From assembly GCA_045652125.1 (NCBI GenBank), contig JAZRTT010000025.1, positions 54,247-118,246 of the forward strand: DNA of 64,000 nucleotides. The letters run 5' to 3'. This document shows, piece by piece, positions 7,370 through 15,863 of this stretch (position 1 is its first letter; the number at the start of each line of letters is the position of its first letter). The notes beneath the pieces are model-generated. The model worked only from the letters and a program-made list of their open reading frames with translations, made no database searches and was not told the origin of the DNA. The DNA comes from Avoscillospira sp045652125 (lineage in GTDB: Bacteria; Bacillota; Clostridia; Oscillospirales; Oscillospiraceae). A program made the translations under genes and the position numbers.

Positions 7370-8652
7370 TTCGAATTCTAAAAGCACAAGAGGTATCGCC
7401 GGAGGATATTCTTTCCAGATCCATGCCCACAGAACAGGTCACGGACGTGGTGGCGGAGATTTTAACCGACGTGAGGATACATGGCGATTCTGCTTTGATT
7501 CGTTATGCTGAAAAATTTGACCAGGTTCATCTGTCTGCATTGGAAGTCTCTGCCGAGGAATTTACCGAAGCAGAAAAATTGATTGAGCCGGAGTTCCTTG
7601 CCATTTTGGAGGAGGCAGCGAAAAATATCCGCGCTTTCCACCGCCAGCAGCTTCGAACCGGTTTTATCCTGACGGATAAACCGGGGGTGGTAATGGGTCA
7701 GAAGATCATGCCCATCGAAAATGTTGGAATTTATGTCCCCGGCGGTACTGCGGCTTATCCTTCTACCGTCTTAATGGATGCCATCCCCGCTAAATTGGCA
7801 GGCTGCAGGCAAATCATTATGGCAACACCACCCGGGAAAGACGGAAAAATACCCCCGGCGATCCTTGCTGCTGCAAAAATCGCCGGCGTGGATCGGGTGT
7901 TCAAAATGGGTGGTGCACAGGCAGTGGCTGCCCTCGCCTATGGCACCGAATCCGTGCCAAAGGCAGATAAGATCGTCGGCCCGGGAAATGCTTATGTGGC
8001 AGAGGCCAAGCGACAGGTATTCGGCATGGTCTCCATTGACATGATTGCCGGCCCCAGCGAAATTCTTGTTATTGCCGACAGCACCTGCGATCCAAAAGTG
8101 ATTGCCGCCGACCTGCTTTCTCAGGCCGAGCATGATCGTATGGCCAGTGCCATACTGATAACAGACAGCCTCTACCTGGCAAAAGCTGTGCAGCAAGAGC
8201 TGGAGGTTCAGCTGCCTTATTTGCCGCGCGAAAAGATTGCAAGAGCCTCCATCGAACAAAATGGAAAAATTATAGTAACGGCAGATATCCCTGCGGCAAT
8301 CAGCATATCCAATGCGCTGGCTCCGGAGCATTTGGAGCTGTGTGTAGATTCCCCCTTTGACTATTTGGAATCGATCACCCATGCAGGTTCCATCTTCCTG
8401 GGCAAGCACTGTCCAGAGGCGTTGGGTGACTACATGGCAGGTCCCAATCATACTCTGCCGACAAGTGGAACTGCACGATTCTCCAGTCCTCTATCCGTAG
8501 ATGACTTCATTAAAAAATCCCAATATATTTATTATTCGCAGGATGCACTTCACCGTGTGGCAGACCGTGTCGCTGCATTTGCAATGAAAGAAGGCCTGCA
8601 GGCTCATGCAGGCAGTGCCACCATTCGATTTAAGGAAGATAGTAATGAGTAA
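7366..8652 (+). CDS. hisD: Histidinol dehydrogenase
   Basis: Zinc enzyme oxidising histidinol to histidine in two NAD+ steps. The central signature is present: KIVGPGNAYVAEAKR, IDMIAGPSEILVIAD, LLSQAEHDRMASAILIT. The C-terminal GPNHTLPTSGTARFSSPL block carries zinc and substrate residues. 428 residues is full length. The ATG overlaps the hisG stop by 4 bp. Confidence 0.97.
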   Translation: MIRILKAQEVSPEDILSRSMPTEQVTDVVAEILTDVRIHGDSALIRYAEKFDQVHLSALEVSAEEFTEAEKLIEPEFLAILEEAAKNIRAFHRQQLRTGFILTDKPGVVMGQKIMPIENVGIYVPGGTAAYPSTVLMDAIPAKLAGCRQIIMATPPGKDGKIPPAILAAAKIAGVDRVFKMGGAQAVAALAYGTESVPKADKIVGPGNAYVAEAKRQVFGMVSIDMIAGPSEILVIADSTCDPKVIAADLLSQAEHDRMASAILITDSLYLAKAVQQELEVQLPYLPREKIARASIEQNGKIIVTADIPAAISISNALAPEHLELCVDSPFDYLESITHAGSIFLGKHCPEALGDYMAGPNHTLPTSGTARFSSPLSVDDFIKKSQYIYYSQDALHRVADRVAAFAMKEGLQAHAGSATIRFKEDSNE

Positions 8653-9700
8653 ATATCTGAATTCCCGTTATGAACACCTGAAGGTATATACACCCGGAGA
8701 ACAGCCTCAGGATATGGTTTATACCAAATTGAACACCAATGAATCGCCCTATCCGGCGGCACCGGAGGTTGTTTCGGCGATCGGAAGGACGGAGATTGAA
8801 AATCTGCGGCTGTACTCCGACCCGGACAGCAAACCGCTTGTAAAGAAATTGGCAGAGGTCTATGGCGTACAAGCAGAAAATATTTTTGTCTCCAACGGCT
8901 CCGATGATATTCTGAATTTTGCATTTATGGCCTTCGGCAAAGACGGTGCGATCTTCCCCGACGTGACCTACGGCTTTTACCAGGTCTTTGCCGACCTCCA
9001 TCAGGTCCGCACCGAGATCATACCGCTGGAGCAGGATTTTTCCATCGACTGGAGGAAGTATCTCCGAAAAGATGCCATGATCGTTCTGGCCAATCCCAAT
9101 GCACAGGTAGGTCGAGCTCTCTCCCGTTCTCAGATGGAACAAATCATTGCTTCAAATCCCGATCATGTAGTCGTGATTGACGAAGCCTATGTGGACTTCG
9201 GAGCGGAAACCTGTGTCCCTTTGGTGCAGAAATATAACAATCTTCTGGTCGTACAAACTTTCTCCAAATCCAGAAGTCTGGCAGGTGCAAGACTTGGATT
9301 TGCCATAGGAAGTGCCGATCTGATCGAGGATCTCAACCGGATCAAATTTGCCACAAACCCATATAATGTCAACCGTCTTACCATGGCGGCCGGCATTGCT
9401 GCCTTAAACGCTGCGGAGTATTATAGAGAAAACTGCAATAAGATCGTCGAAGCAAGAGAATATACAACAAGTGCATTGCAGGAATTGGGCTTTACGGTCA
9501 TTCCCTCTCAGGCAAATTTTCTGTTTGTCTCTCACCCGCAGCTGGATGGAGAAATGCTCTATCTGGATCTGAAGCGCAAAGGAATCCTTGTTCGTCACTT
9601 TGAAGGATCCCGAATTTCTCAATATAACAGAATTACCATTGGCACACAGCAGCAGATGGAATTACTTGTGAACACCATCAAAGAAATTTTGGAGGTATGA
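8645..9700 (+). CDS. hisC: Histidinol-phosphate aminotransferase
   Basis: PLP enzyme converting imidazole acetol phosphate to histidinol phosphate. Fold type I features are visible: NESPYPAAPEV, FVSNGSDDILNFAF, VVIDEAYVDFG (PLP-Asp/Tyr) and TFSKSRSLAGARLGFAIG (Schiff-base lysine). I start at 8645 (MSKYLNSRYEHL) with AAGGAAG in front and an 8-bp overlap with hisD; a longer upstream frame lies mostly inside hisD and is not needed. 351 residues. Confidence 0.96.
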   Translation: MSKYLNSRYEHLKVYTPGEQPQDMVYTKLNTNESPYPAAPEVVSAIGRTEIENLRLYSDPDSKPLVKKLAEVYGVQAENIFVSNGSDDILNFAFMAFGKDGAIFPDVTYGFYQVFADLHQVRTEIIPLEQDFSIDWRKYLRKDAMIVLANPNAQVGRALSRSQMEQIIASNPDHVVVIDEAYVDFGAETCVPLVQKYNNLLVVQTFSKSRSLAGARLGFAIGSADLIEDLNRIKFATNPYNVNRLTMAAGIAALNAAEYYRENCNKIVEAREYTTSALQELGFTVIPSQANFLFVSHPQLDGEMLYLDLKRKGILVRHFEGSRISQYNRITIGTQQQMELLVNTIKEILEV

Positions 9701-9703
9701 ACC

Positions 9704-10291
9704 GTGCGTACATACGAATTGAGCAGAAAAACCACCGAAACCGATATTTATCTTTCTATCAATCTGGACGGGAGCGGCACAGCAAATATCGATACCGGCT
9801 GTGGATTTTTGAATCATATGCTGACCCTGTTTGCAAAACACGGACGATTTGATTTGACGGTTCGCTGCAGCGGCGATACGGAAGTTGATGATCACCATAC
9901 AGTAGAGGACATCGGAATTTGTCTTGGTGAGAGTTTCTGCAAAGCCCTGGGGGATAAAAGAGGAATCAACCGTTACGGAAATATGCTCCTTCCCATGGAT
10001 GAAGCCTTGATTCTTTCCTCCGTGGATCTCAGCGGACGCAGTTTCCTTTCCTATGATCTGGAAATTCCCACAGAAAAAGTAGGGACATTCGACACCCAGC
10101 TTAATGAGGAATTCTGGCTGGCATTTACACGAACCGCAGCCTGCACCCTGCATTTGCGTCAACTGGCAGGTAAGAACAGTCATCACATCATAGAAGGTAC
10201 GTTCAAATCCGCTGCCAGAAGCCTGCGTCAGGCTGCCGCAATAGATTCTGCCTGCGATGGGGAGATCCCTTCCACCAAGGGAGTGCTGTAA
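9704..10291 (+). CDS. hisB: Imidazoleglycerol-phosphate dehydratase
   Basis: Mn-dependent dehydratase of the histidine pathway. The duplicated metal motifs are visible: CGFLNHMLTLFAKHG and DDHHTVEDIGICLG, then NSHHIIEGTFKSAARSLRQA. At 195 residues it is the monofunctional form without the HAD phosphatase domain of enterobacterial HisB, and no histidinol-phosphatase gene lies in this operon. The start is GTG (9704), with GGAGG eight bases before. Confidence 0.96.
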   Translation: MRTYELSRKTTETDIYLSINLDGSGTANIDTGCGFLNHMLTLFAKHGRFDLTVRCSGDTEVDDHHTVEDIGICLGESFCKALGDKRGINRYGNMLLPMDEALILSSVDLSGRSFLSYDLEIPTEKVGTFDTQLNEEFWLAFTRTAACTLHLRQLAGKNSHHIIEGTFKSAARSLRQAAAIDSACDGEIPSTKGVL

Positions 10292-10908
10292 TGGTTGCGA
10301 TTATTGACTATGGTGTGGGCAATCTCTTTTCCCTTCGCTGCTCCCTTGAAAAGATCGGTGCAAATGTAACTGTGACCGGAGATGCCAATGTTATAAAAAA
10401 GGCAGATCACTTGATTCTGCCCGGCGTTGGTGCATTTGCAGATGCAGCGGCGAAACTCAGGGAAAGTGGACTGGCACAGGTAGTACAGGAGGAGGCCGCT
10501 GCCGGCAAGCCTCTGCTTGGTATCTGCCTTGGGATGCAGATGCTGTTTGAAAAAAGTATGGAATACGGCTGTCATGACGGTCTGGGTCTGCTGAAGGGAC
10601 GTGTGATTCCCATGACTGATATGATTCCTTCTTCCCTTCCCATTCCCCATATTGGATGGAACCGCCTGCATATCAAGCAAAATGCCTCTCCCCTGTTCCG
10701 ATATACAAAGGAAGGGGACTGTGTATACTTTGTCCACTCCTATTTCGCTTCGGAATGTGACGATTCTCTGGCAGCCGTTACAGACTATGGCATAGAAATA
10801 ACCGCCGCTGTCGCAAAGGACAACATTTTCGGCTGTCAATTCCATCCGGAAAAAAGCGGTGATGTCGGGCTTGGGATTTTAAGAGCATTTTTGGAGGTTG
10901 GTATATGA
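10291..10908 (+). CDS. hisH: Imidazole glycerol phosphate synthase, glutaminase subunit
   Basis: Class I glutamine amidotransferase that feeds ammonia to HisF. The nucleophile is in GICLGMQMLFE and the catalytic His-Glu in CQFHPEKSGD near the C-terminus. The N-terminal IIDYGVGNLFSLR and the oxyanion-strand LPGVGAF are typical. 205 residues. The start shares bases with the hisB stop (TAATG), and hisA and hisF follow with short overlaps. Confidence 0.96.
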   Translation: MVAIIDYGVGNLFSLRCSLEKIGANVTVTGDANVIKKADHLILPGVGAFADAAAKLRESGLAQVVQEEAAAGKPLLGICLGMQMLFEKSMEYGCHDGLGLLKGRVIPMTDMIPSSLPIPHIGWNRLHIKQNASPLFRYTKEGDCVYFVHSYFASECDDSLAAVTDYGIEITAAVAKDNIFGCQFHPEKSGDVGLGILRAFLEVGI

Positions 10909-11618
10909 AAATATTTCCTGCTATCGACCTGTTTCAATGTCAGGCTGTCCGTCTGTTCAAAGGCGATTATAACCAGATGACGGTTTATCACAATGACCCT
11001 GCCCAAGTGGCTGAGGATTTTCAAAAAAAGGGAGCTGACTGTCTGCATTTGGTAGACCTTGAGGGTGCCAAAACAGGAGGAACGCCCAACCTGAACGTGA
11101 TCGAGGATATTGTTTCCCGAAGCCGTCTGTTTACCGAAGTCGGCGGCGGAATTCGCTCTATGGAAACGGTGCGTGCTTATCTGGAACGTGGTGTTGACCG
11201 TGTGATCTTAGGTACCTCCGCTGTAACCGATCCTGAGTTTCTTTGTGAGGCAGTCGAAAAATACGGCAGCAGAATCGCCGTTGGCGTAGATATCAAAGAT
11301 GGCTATGTGGCTATCAGAGGTTGGACTGAGCAATCTCAATATACCTGTGATGTGTTCTGCGAGAAGATGCAGCAGTTGGGAATCTCCACTATGGTCTGCA
11401 CGGATATTTCCAGAGACGGTGCTATGAAAGGTACCAATCTGGAGCTCTATCGCCACCTTTCCCGCACATATCATATGGACATCATTGCTTCCGGCGGCGT
11501 GTCTACTCTGGAGGACATTGAAGCATTGCGTCGCATGGATCTTTACGGAGCGATTATCGGAAAGGCTTATTATACCGGTGCCATAGACCTGCACCGGGCC
11601 ATAGAGGTAGCAAAATGA
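10905..11618 (+). CDS. hisA: ProFAR isomerase (HisA)
   Basis: TIM-barrel isomerase acting on ProFAR before the HisHF step. It starts with FPAIDLFQCQAVRLFKGDY (catalytic Asp) and carries the second-half Asp in VCTDISRDGAMKGTN. Phosphate loops TEVGGGIRS and IIASGGVST show the half-barrel duplication shared with HisF. 237 residues. It is coupled to hisH and hisF by 4-bp overlaps. Confidence 0.95.
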   Translation: MKIFPAIDLFQCQAVRLFKGDYNQMTVYHNDPAQVAEDFQKKGADCLHLVDLEGAKTGGTPNLNVIEDIVSRSRLFTEVGGGIRSMETVRAYLERGVDRVILGTSAVTDPEFLCEAVEKYGSRIAVGVDIKDGYVAIRGWTEQSQYTCDVFCEKMQQLGISTMVCTDISRDGAMKGTNLELYRHLSRTYHMDIIASGGVSTLEDIEALRRMDLYGAIIGKAYYTGAIDLHRAIEVAK

Positions 11619-12373
11619 TAACAAAACGAATTGTACCCTGTCTGGACGTGAAGGACGGACGGGTGGTAAAGGGTGTTAATTTTCTGGGATTGGCAGACGT
11701 TTCCTCCCCTGTCAAGCTGGCAGAATATTACAGCAGGTGCGGGGCGGATGAATTGGTGTTCTACGATATTATCGCCTCAGCCGAAGGTCGGGTACTGTTT
11801 ACCGATATTTTACAGCAGGTCGCTTCTCAGATTTTCATTCCCCTGACTGTCGGCGGCGGCATCAATACCATTGAGGATTTTGACCGGGTTCTGAAGTGTG
11901 GAGCAGACAAGGTCAGCGTCAATTCCGGTGCCATTCGAAATCCAGATTTGATCCGTCAGGGTGCAGAAAAATATGGCAATCAGTGTGTAGTGCTTTCCTG
12001 TGACATAAAACGGGTCAACGGCGAGTTTCATGTGTTTGCAAAAGGCGGTCGGGAGGACACAGAAATGGAGGCCATAGACTGGATCCGCCGCTGTGTGGAC
12101 ATGGGTGCCGGAGAAGTGGTCGTCAATTCCATTGATACGGACGGAGTGAAGAAAGGATTCGATCTGCCTATGCTGAAAGCCGTTTGTGAGGCAGTTCATG
12201 TTCCCGTTGTTGCCTCCGGCGGTGCCGGTAGTATGGAGGATTTTGTTACACTTTTCCGGGAGATCCCTGAAATGAGTGCCGGCCTTGCCGCATCGATCTT
12301 CCACTTTGGAGAAGTGGAAATCTGTGATCTAAAAAAAGAACTGCGAAAAAATTCCATCCATGTGAGGTTGTAA
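11615..12373 (+). CDS. hisF: Imidazole glycerol phosphate synthase, cyclase subunit
   Basis: TIM-barrel partner of HisH that closes the imidazole ring and releases AICAR. CLDVKDGRVVKGVNF at the N-terminus (catalytic Asp), PLTVGGGINTIEDF, and VVNSIDTDGVKKGFDL with the second Asp are all present, plus VPVVASGGAGSMEDF. 252 residues is the family length. ATGATAA overlaps the end of hisA. Confidence 0.97.
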   Translation: MITKRIVPCLDVKDGRVVKGVNFLGLADVSSPVKLAEYYSRCGADELVFYDIIASAEGRVLFTDILQQVASQIFIPLTVGGGINTIEDFDRVLKCGADKVSVNSGAIRNPDLIRQGAEKYGNQCVVLSCDIKRVNGEFHVFAKGGREDTEMEAIDWIRRCVDMGAGEVVVNSIDTDGVKKGFDLPMLKAVCEAVHVPVVASGGAGSMEDFVTLFREIPEMSAGLAASIFHFGEVEICDLKKELRKNSIHVRL

Positions 12374-12375
12374 AT

Positions 12376-13023
12376 ATGATTGATCTGAACTGCCTGAAAT
12401 TTGATGACAAAGGACTGATACCGGCCATTGTCGTAGATGCCGATTCCAAAAAAGTCTTGACTCTGGCTTATATGAACCGGGAAAGTCTGGAAATTTCCAT
12501 AAAGGAAAAACGAACCTGCTTCTGGAGCCGTTCTCGGCAGGAGCTTTGGCGGAAAGGCGAAACCAGCGGTAATGTACAGCATATCGTCTCAATTACCGCA
12601 GATTGCGATGGAGACGCTCTGATCGTTCTGGTAAATAAAGAAGGGCCTGCCTGCCACATGGGTACGGATTCCTGTTTCAACAGTCTTGTCTGGGAAAATG
12701 AGGAACTGAGCGCATTTTCCATGGAAGGTTTGATGACAATGCTTATAGGCAGAAAAACTGAAAAAAAAGAAGGATCCTATACCACTTACCTTTTTGAAAA
12801 GGGTCTGGATAAGATCCTGAAAAAAGTTGGAGAAGAGTGTACCGAAGTTATTATCGGCGCAAAGTCCAATGACAAAAAAGAAACGATTTATGAGATCGCA
12901 GATCTGACTTATCATGTGATGGTCCTCATGGTCGAAATGGGTATATCATTGGAAGATATTCAGAAAGAACTGGCCTCCCGTCATGTGATCGATCATAAAG
13001 TCAAACAGGAAAAAATGGTATAA
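12376..13023 (+). CDS. hisIE: Fused phosphoribosyl-AMP cyclohydrolase / phosphoribosyl-ATP pyrophosphatase
   Basis: Bifunctional enzyme for steps 2 and 3 of histidine synthesis. The HisI half (about residues 1-110) has LTLAYMNRESL, FWSRSRQELWRKGETSGN and the zinc-ligand block GPACHMGTDSCF. The HisE half (about 120-210) has LDKILKKVGEECTEVIIGAKS and the EIADLTYHVMVLM helix of MazG-like pyrophosphatases. 215 residues. It ends the operon, followed by a strong hairpin. Confidence 0.96.
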   Translation: MIDLNCLKFDDKGLIPAIVVDADSKKVLTLAYMNRESLEISIKEKRTCFWSRSRQELWRKGETSGNVQHIVSITADCDGDALIVLVNKEGPACHMGTDSCFNSLVWENEELSAFSMEGLMTMLIGRKTEKKEGSYTTYLFEKGLDKILKKVGEECTEVIIGAKSNDKKETIYEIADLTYHVMVLMVEMGISLEDIQKELASRHVIDHKVKQEKMV

Positions 13024-13031
13024 CACAGACA

Positions 13032-13059
13032 AAACCCCGTCACGAACGTGACGGGGTTT
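13032..13059. terminator. Terminator between hisIE and the zinc-ribbon gene
   Basis: GC-rich inverted repeat, 13032-13044 with 13047-13059, flanked by A and T runs. It lies between convergent genes and probably works in both directions. Confidence 0.8.
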
Positions 13060-13072
13060 GACATTGATTTGA

Positions 13073-13345
13073 TCAATCCTTCATGCGAGCGAAGCAATCG
13101 CTGCAGTACACAGGACGGTCAGTCTTGGGCTCGAAAGGAACCTTTGCCTCTGCACCGCAAGCTGCACAAGTAGCAGTGAAATACTCTCTGGGACCACGAG
13201 CCGCATTCTTACGGGCATCGCGGCAGCTCTTGCAGCGCTGGGGCTCATTCTGGAAGCCACGCTCAGCATAGAATTCCTGCTCACCGGCGGTGAACACAAA
13301 CTCAGAACCGCATTCCTTGCAAACCAAAGTCTTGTCTTCGTACAT
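13073..13345 (-). CDS. Small zinc-ribbon protein
   Basis: 90-residue protein with four CxxC pairs: CKEC (residue 9), CKSC (about 38), CAAC (about 60) and CSDC (about 81), so it can hold two zinc ions. The first half (VCKECGSEFVFTAGEQEFYAERGFQ) matches the probable zinc-ribbon family zf-trcl. Function is unknown; such proteins may bind nucleic acid or ribosomes. RBS AGAGAGGT precedes the ATG. A roughly 230-nt leader with its own strong promoter precedes it, suggesting RNA-level control. Confidence 0.85.
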   Translation of the reverse strand: MYEDKTLVCKECGSEFVFTAGEQEFYAERGFQNEPQRCKSCRDARKNAARGPREYFTATCAACGAEAKVPFEPKTDRPVYCSDCFARMKD

Positions 13346-13577
13346 TGATCTTACCTCTCTTTGACATAGTTCTTCCCTGAAGCATTTCCATCAAAAGCTT
13401 TATAGGTCAGGGGAAATTATTGCGGACAGCATATTGCTGTGAACGCCATGTGGATCGACGTTTTCTCGCGGTGAGCCAAGCCTTCGGATGAACTCCAAAC
13501 AGAAACTATTTCAGAGGCGAATGAATTGGTTCGAGACGGACAAACAATCGAGGCACCATTTCACCATGGTGCGACCT
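13346..13577 (-). ncRNA. Long structured leader of the zinc-ribbon gene
   Basis: The stretch between ruvB and the zinc-ribbon gene has no coding frame. From the predicted start near 13577 the RNA opens with a 5' hairpin: CCTC (13575-13578) and ATGGTG (13566-13571) pair with GAGG (13550-13553) and CACCAT (13554-13559). A long irregular pairing region follows, with an ACAGCA/TGCTGT hairpin near 13415-13430. I recognise no known riboswitch class, T-box or 6S RNA. It may be a cis-acting leader or an independent small RNA. Confidence 0.4.
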
Positions 13578-13582
13578 CATTT

Positions 13583-13611
13583 ATTATGACACAGGAGTTT
13601 AGAATTGTCAA
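13583..13611 (-). promoter_or_regulatory. Promoter of the zinc-ribbon leader transcript
   Basis: Minus-strand -35 TTGACA (13606-13611, perfect), 17-bp spacer and -10 CATAAT (13583-13588). It places the RNA start about 230 bases before the zinc-ribbon ATG. Confidence 0.75.
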
Positions 13612-13657
13612 TAGTAATAAAAGTAATTCGGAAAATTTTTTATTTTTGTGAAAATTC

Positions 13658-13674
13658 GACGGGATACCACCGTC
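13658..13674 (-). terminator. Weak hairpin after ruvB
   Basis: Short stem GACGG/CCGTC (13658-13662 with 13670-13674), then GAATTTT on the minus strand. A possible end for ruvCAB, with a modest stem and a short T run. Confidence 0.35.
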
Positions 13675-13692
13675 TCGCTTTTTCCATATGGT

Positions 13693-14736
13693 CTAAAAGT
13701 GCATCTGCATATCTTCTTTTTCCGGTGAAGCTATATGCAGGTGATCATATGCCAGCTGTGTGACGCAGCGCCCCCGAGGTGTACGGGTCAAAAAACCGAT
13801 CTGCATCAGATAAGGTTCATACACATCTTCCAAGGTTACGGCTTCTTCCCCAATTGTGGCAGCCAGCGTTTCCAATCCGACCGGCCCTCCGCGGTAATTT
13901 TGAATGATAGAGGTCAGCATCCGACGATCTGTTGCATCCAGACCGAGATAATCCACTTCAAGGCAACTAAGTGCGTGATCTGCGGCTTCTCTCGTAATCA
14001 CGCCATCGTGGTAGATCTGCGCAAAATCGCGAACGCGGCGAAGCATCCTGTTGGCAATTCTGGGGGTACCCCTGGACCGCGATGCAATTTCTGCCGCCCC
14101 ATCTGGGGCAATATCAATTCCAAGAAGCGCAGCGGATCTGGTGACGATGCTGGCTAATTCTTCTTTTGTGTACAACTCCAGACGCAACGAAACACCAAAA
14201 CGATCCCGAAGCGGACTGGAAAGCTGGCCTGCCCGGGTCGTAGCCCCAATCAGAGTAAAATGCGGAAGATCCAATCGAATCGAGTTGGCAGAAGGTCCTT
14301 TACCCACAATAATGTCAATGGCGTAATCTTCCATAGCGGGATACAGAATTTCTTCCACCGCCCGGTTAAGACGATGAATCTCGTCAATAAAGAGAATATC
14401 TCCCGGATTGAGATTGGTCAGCAGTGCAGCCAAGTCCCCCGCCTTTTCAATAGCAGGTCCTGATGTAATTCGAATATTCACGCCCATTTCATTGGCGATC
14501 ACACCGGCCATTGTGGTTTTACCCAATCCGGGTGGGCCATAAAGAAGGACATGGTCCAACGACTCATTTCTTCTGCGCGCCGCTTCAATGTACACCGATA
14601 AATTCCCTTTTGCCTTTTCCTGCCCGGTATAATCTGCCAGCGTCTTGGGGCGAAGAGAAATTTCACCATCATCCATTGCTGTCAGAGATGTTGTGACCAA
14701 GGGAGATTCAAACTCCTGAGAAAAATCAAGGCTCAT
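13693..14736 (-). CDS. ruvB: Holliday junction branch-migration ATPase RuvB
   Basis: AAA+ motor of the RuvABC resolvasome. The N-terminal SLRPKTLADYTGQEKAK leads into Walker A GPPGLGKTTMAG. Walker B/sensor follow in DILFIDEIHRLNRAVEE and LIGATTRAGQLSSPLRDRFG, and the C-terminal winged helix ends GFLTRTPRGR. I use the ATG at 14736, which has AAAGGAG eight bases before, rather than the TTG one codon earlier. It is the last gene of ruvCAB. Confidence 0.97.
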   Translation of the reverse strand: MSLDFSQEFESPLVTTSLTAMDDGEISLRPKTLADYTGQEKAKGNLSVYIEAARRRNESLDHVLLYGPPGLGKTTMAGVIANEMGVNIRITSGPAIEKAGDLAALLTNLNPGDILFIDEIHRLNRAVEEILYPAMEDYAIDIIVGKGPSANSIRLDLPHFTLIGATTRAGQLSSPLRDRFGVSLRLELYTKEELASIVTRSAALLGIDIAPDGAAEIASRSRGTPRIANRMLRRVRDFAQIYHDGVITREAADHALSCLEVDYLGLDATDRRMLTSIIQNYRGGPVGLETLAATIGEEAVTLEDVYEPYLMQIGFLTRTPRGRCVTQLAYDHLHIASPEKEDMQMHF

Positions 14737-14748
14737 CAAATCGCTCCT

Positions 14749-15348
14749 TTACTGCATCACCATGGCTCGCAGCCCATTGCGGACAATTTCTTCCACGGTC
14801 AAATGCTCCACATCCAGCCCCTTCAGAGCAAGACCGATCTCACTTTGAGAGTACCCCAGGGACGCAAGCGCCGCAGAGGCTTCGGAAACTTTATTGCCGG
14901 AGGCTGCAGAATAAGAGACCGCACCTGCAGAGACTGCTTCCGGAAGATCTCCTGACAATTTGTCCTTCAGCTCCAAAATGATCCGCTGCGCCATTTTCTT
15001 TCCGACGCCTTGTGCCATGGTCAAAGCTTTTTCGTCGCCTGTCATAACAGCAAGAGAAAATTGACTGGGTGTCAAAACGGATAAAATCGCTAAAGCCGCT
15101 TTCGGACCGACACCGGATACACCGATCAGGCGGTTGAAACAGGACAGTTCCTCTTTCGTGGAGAAACCGTATATGTCAAAGGCATCTTCCCGAATATTGC
15201 AGTAAGTATAAAGCTTATACGGTTTGCCAATTTGCAGCTGCGACAAGGTATAGCTGGTGGTATTGCAGGCAAAACCAACACCGCCGCAGTCTACCACAGC
15301 CAGATTGGATTCCAGTCCGGTGATCATTCCGTTGAGGTAGTTAAACAT
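14749..15348 (-). CDS. ruvA: Holliday junction DNA-binding protein RuvA
   Basis: Tetrameric junction-binding subunit that loads RuvB. It starts MFNYLNGMITGLE (OB fold). The tandem helix-hairpin-helix motifs are GVSGVGPKAALAILS and AQGVGKKMAQRIILELKDKL. After a flexible linker rich in Ala/Ser (about residues 140-158), a C-terminal domain ends ALASLGYSQSEIGLALKGL. 199 residues. Confidence 0.96.
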   Translation of the reverse strand: MFNYLNGMITGLESNLAVVDCGGVGFACNTTSYTLSQLQIGKPYKLYTYCNIREDAFDIYGFSTKEELSCFNRLIGVSGVGPKAALAILSVLTPSQFSLAVMTGDEKALTMAQGVGKKMAQRIILELKDKLSGDLPEAVSAGAVSYSAASGNKVSEASAALASLGYSQSEIGLALKGLDVEHLTVEEIVRNGLRAMVMQ

Positions 15349-15355
15349 ATCATTC

Positions 15356-15856
15356 TCACTCCTTCTTATCCAGCCTGCTCAGAAGACTGGTCGCGGATCT
15401 GGCATGGCACAGTGCCACTGCAATGGCATCCGCAGCATCGTCCGGACGAGGCACTTTCTCCATGTGCAGCAATCGACGTGTCATATCCATAACCTGCAGT
15501 TTCGTCGCATTTCCGTAGCCTACCACGGCCTGCTTGATCTGCATAGGGGTATATTCACTGATCGGAAGATTCTGCTGTGCTGCGGCCAGTAAAATTATGC
15601 CGCGTCCGTGAGAAACACCGATGCCTGTTGTCACATTGTGGCCCCAGAACAGTTCCTCTATTGCCATCACATCCGGTTTCATTGCATCCAAGAGGCGGTT
15701 CATGTCATCATAGATCACATTCAAACGCTGAGGAAACGGCAAGTTCGCCGGTGTTGTGATAACACCGTACTGTTTCAGTCCGAATTCTCCATGCTTGGCG
15801 TCAATAACACCAAATCCGATGGTTGCATAACCGGGATCAATTCCTAAAATACGCAT
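15356..15856 (-). CDS. ruvC: Crossover junction endodeoxyribonuclease RuvC
   Basis: Resolves Holliday junctions cut-and-dry after RuvAB migration. The RNase H-like acidic residues appear in ILGIDPGYATIGFGV (first Asp), AIEELFWG (Glu) and PRPDDAADAIAVALCHA (C-terminal Asp pair). 166 residues is normal. The gene is 7 bases upstream of ruvA and 7 bases after the chromate-transporter genes, so all five may share a transcript. Confidence 0.96.
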   Translation of the reverse strand: MRILGIDPGYATIGFGVIDAKHGEFGLKQYGVITTPANLPFPQRLNVIYDDMNRLLDAMKPDVMAIEELFWGHNVTTGIGVSHGRGIILLAAAQQNLPISEYTPMQIKQAVVGYGNATKLQVMDMTRRLLHMEKVPRPDDAADAIAVALCHARSATSLLSRLDKKE

Positions 15857-15863
15857 CTTTGCC

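Noticed and set aside
13346..13577. 6S RNA or a known riboswitch in the zinc-ribbon leader
   Set aside because: No long 5'-3' closing stem with central bubble, and none of the conserved blocks of T-box, SAM, TPP or other classes could be placed.
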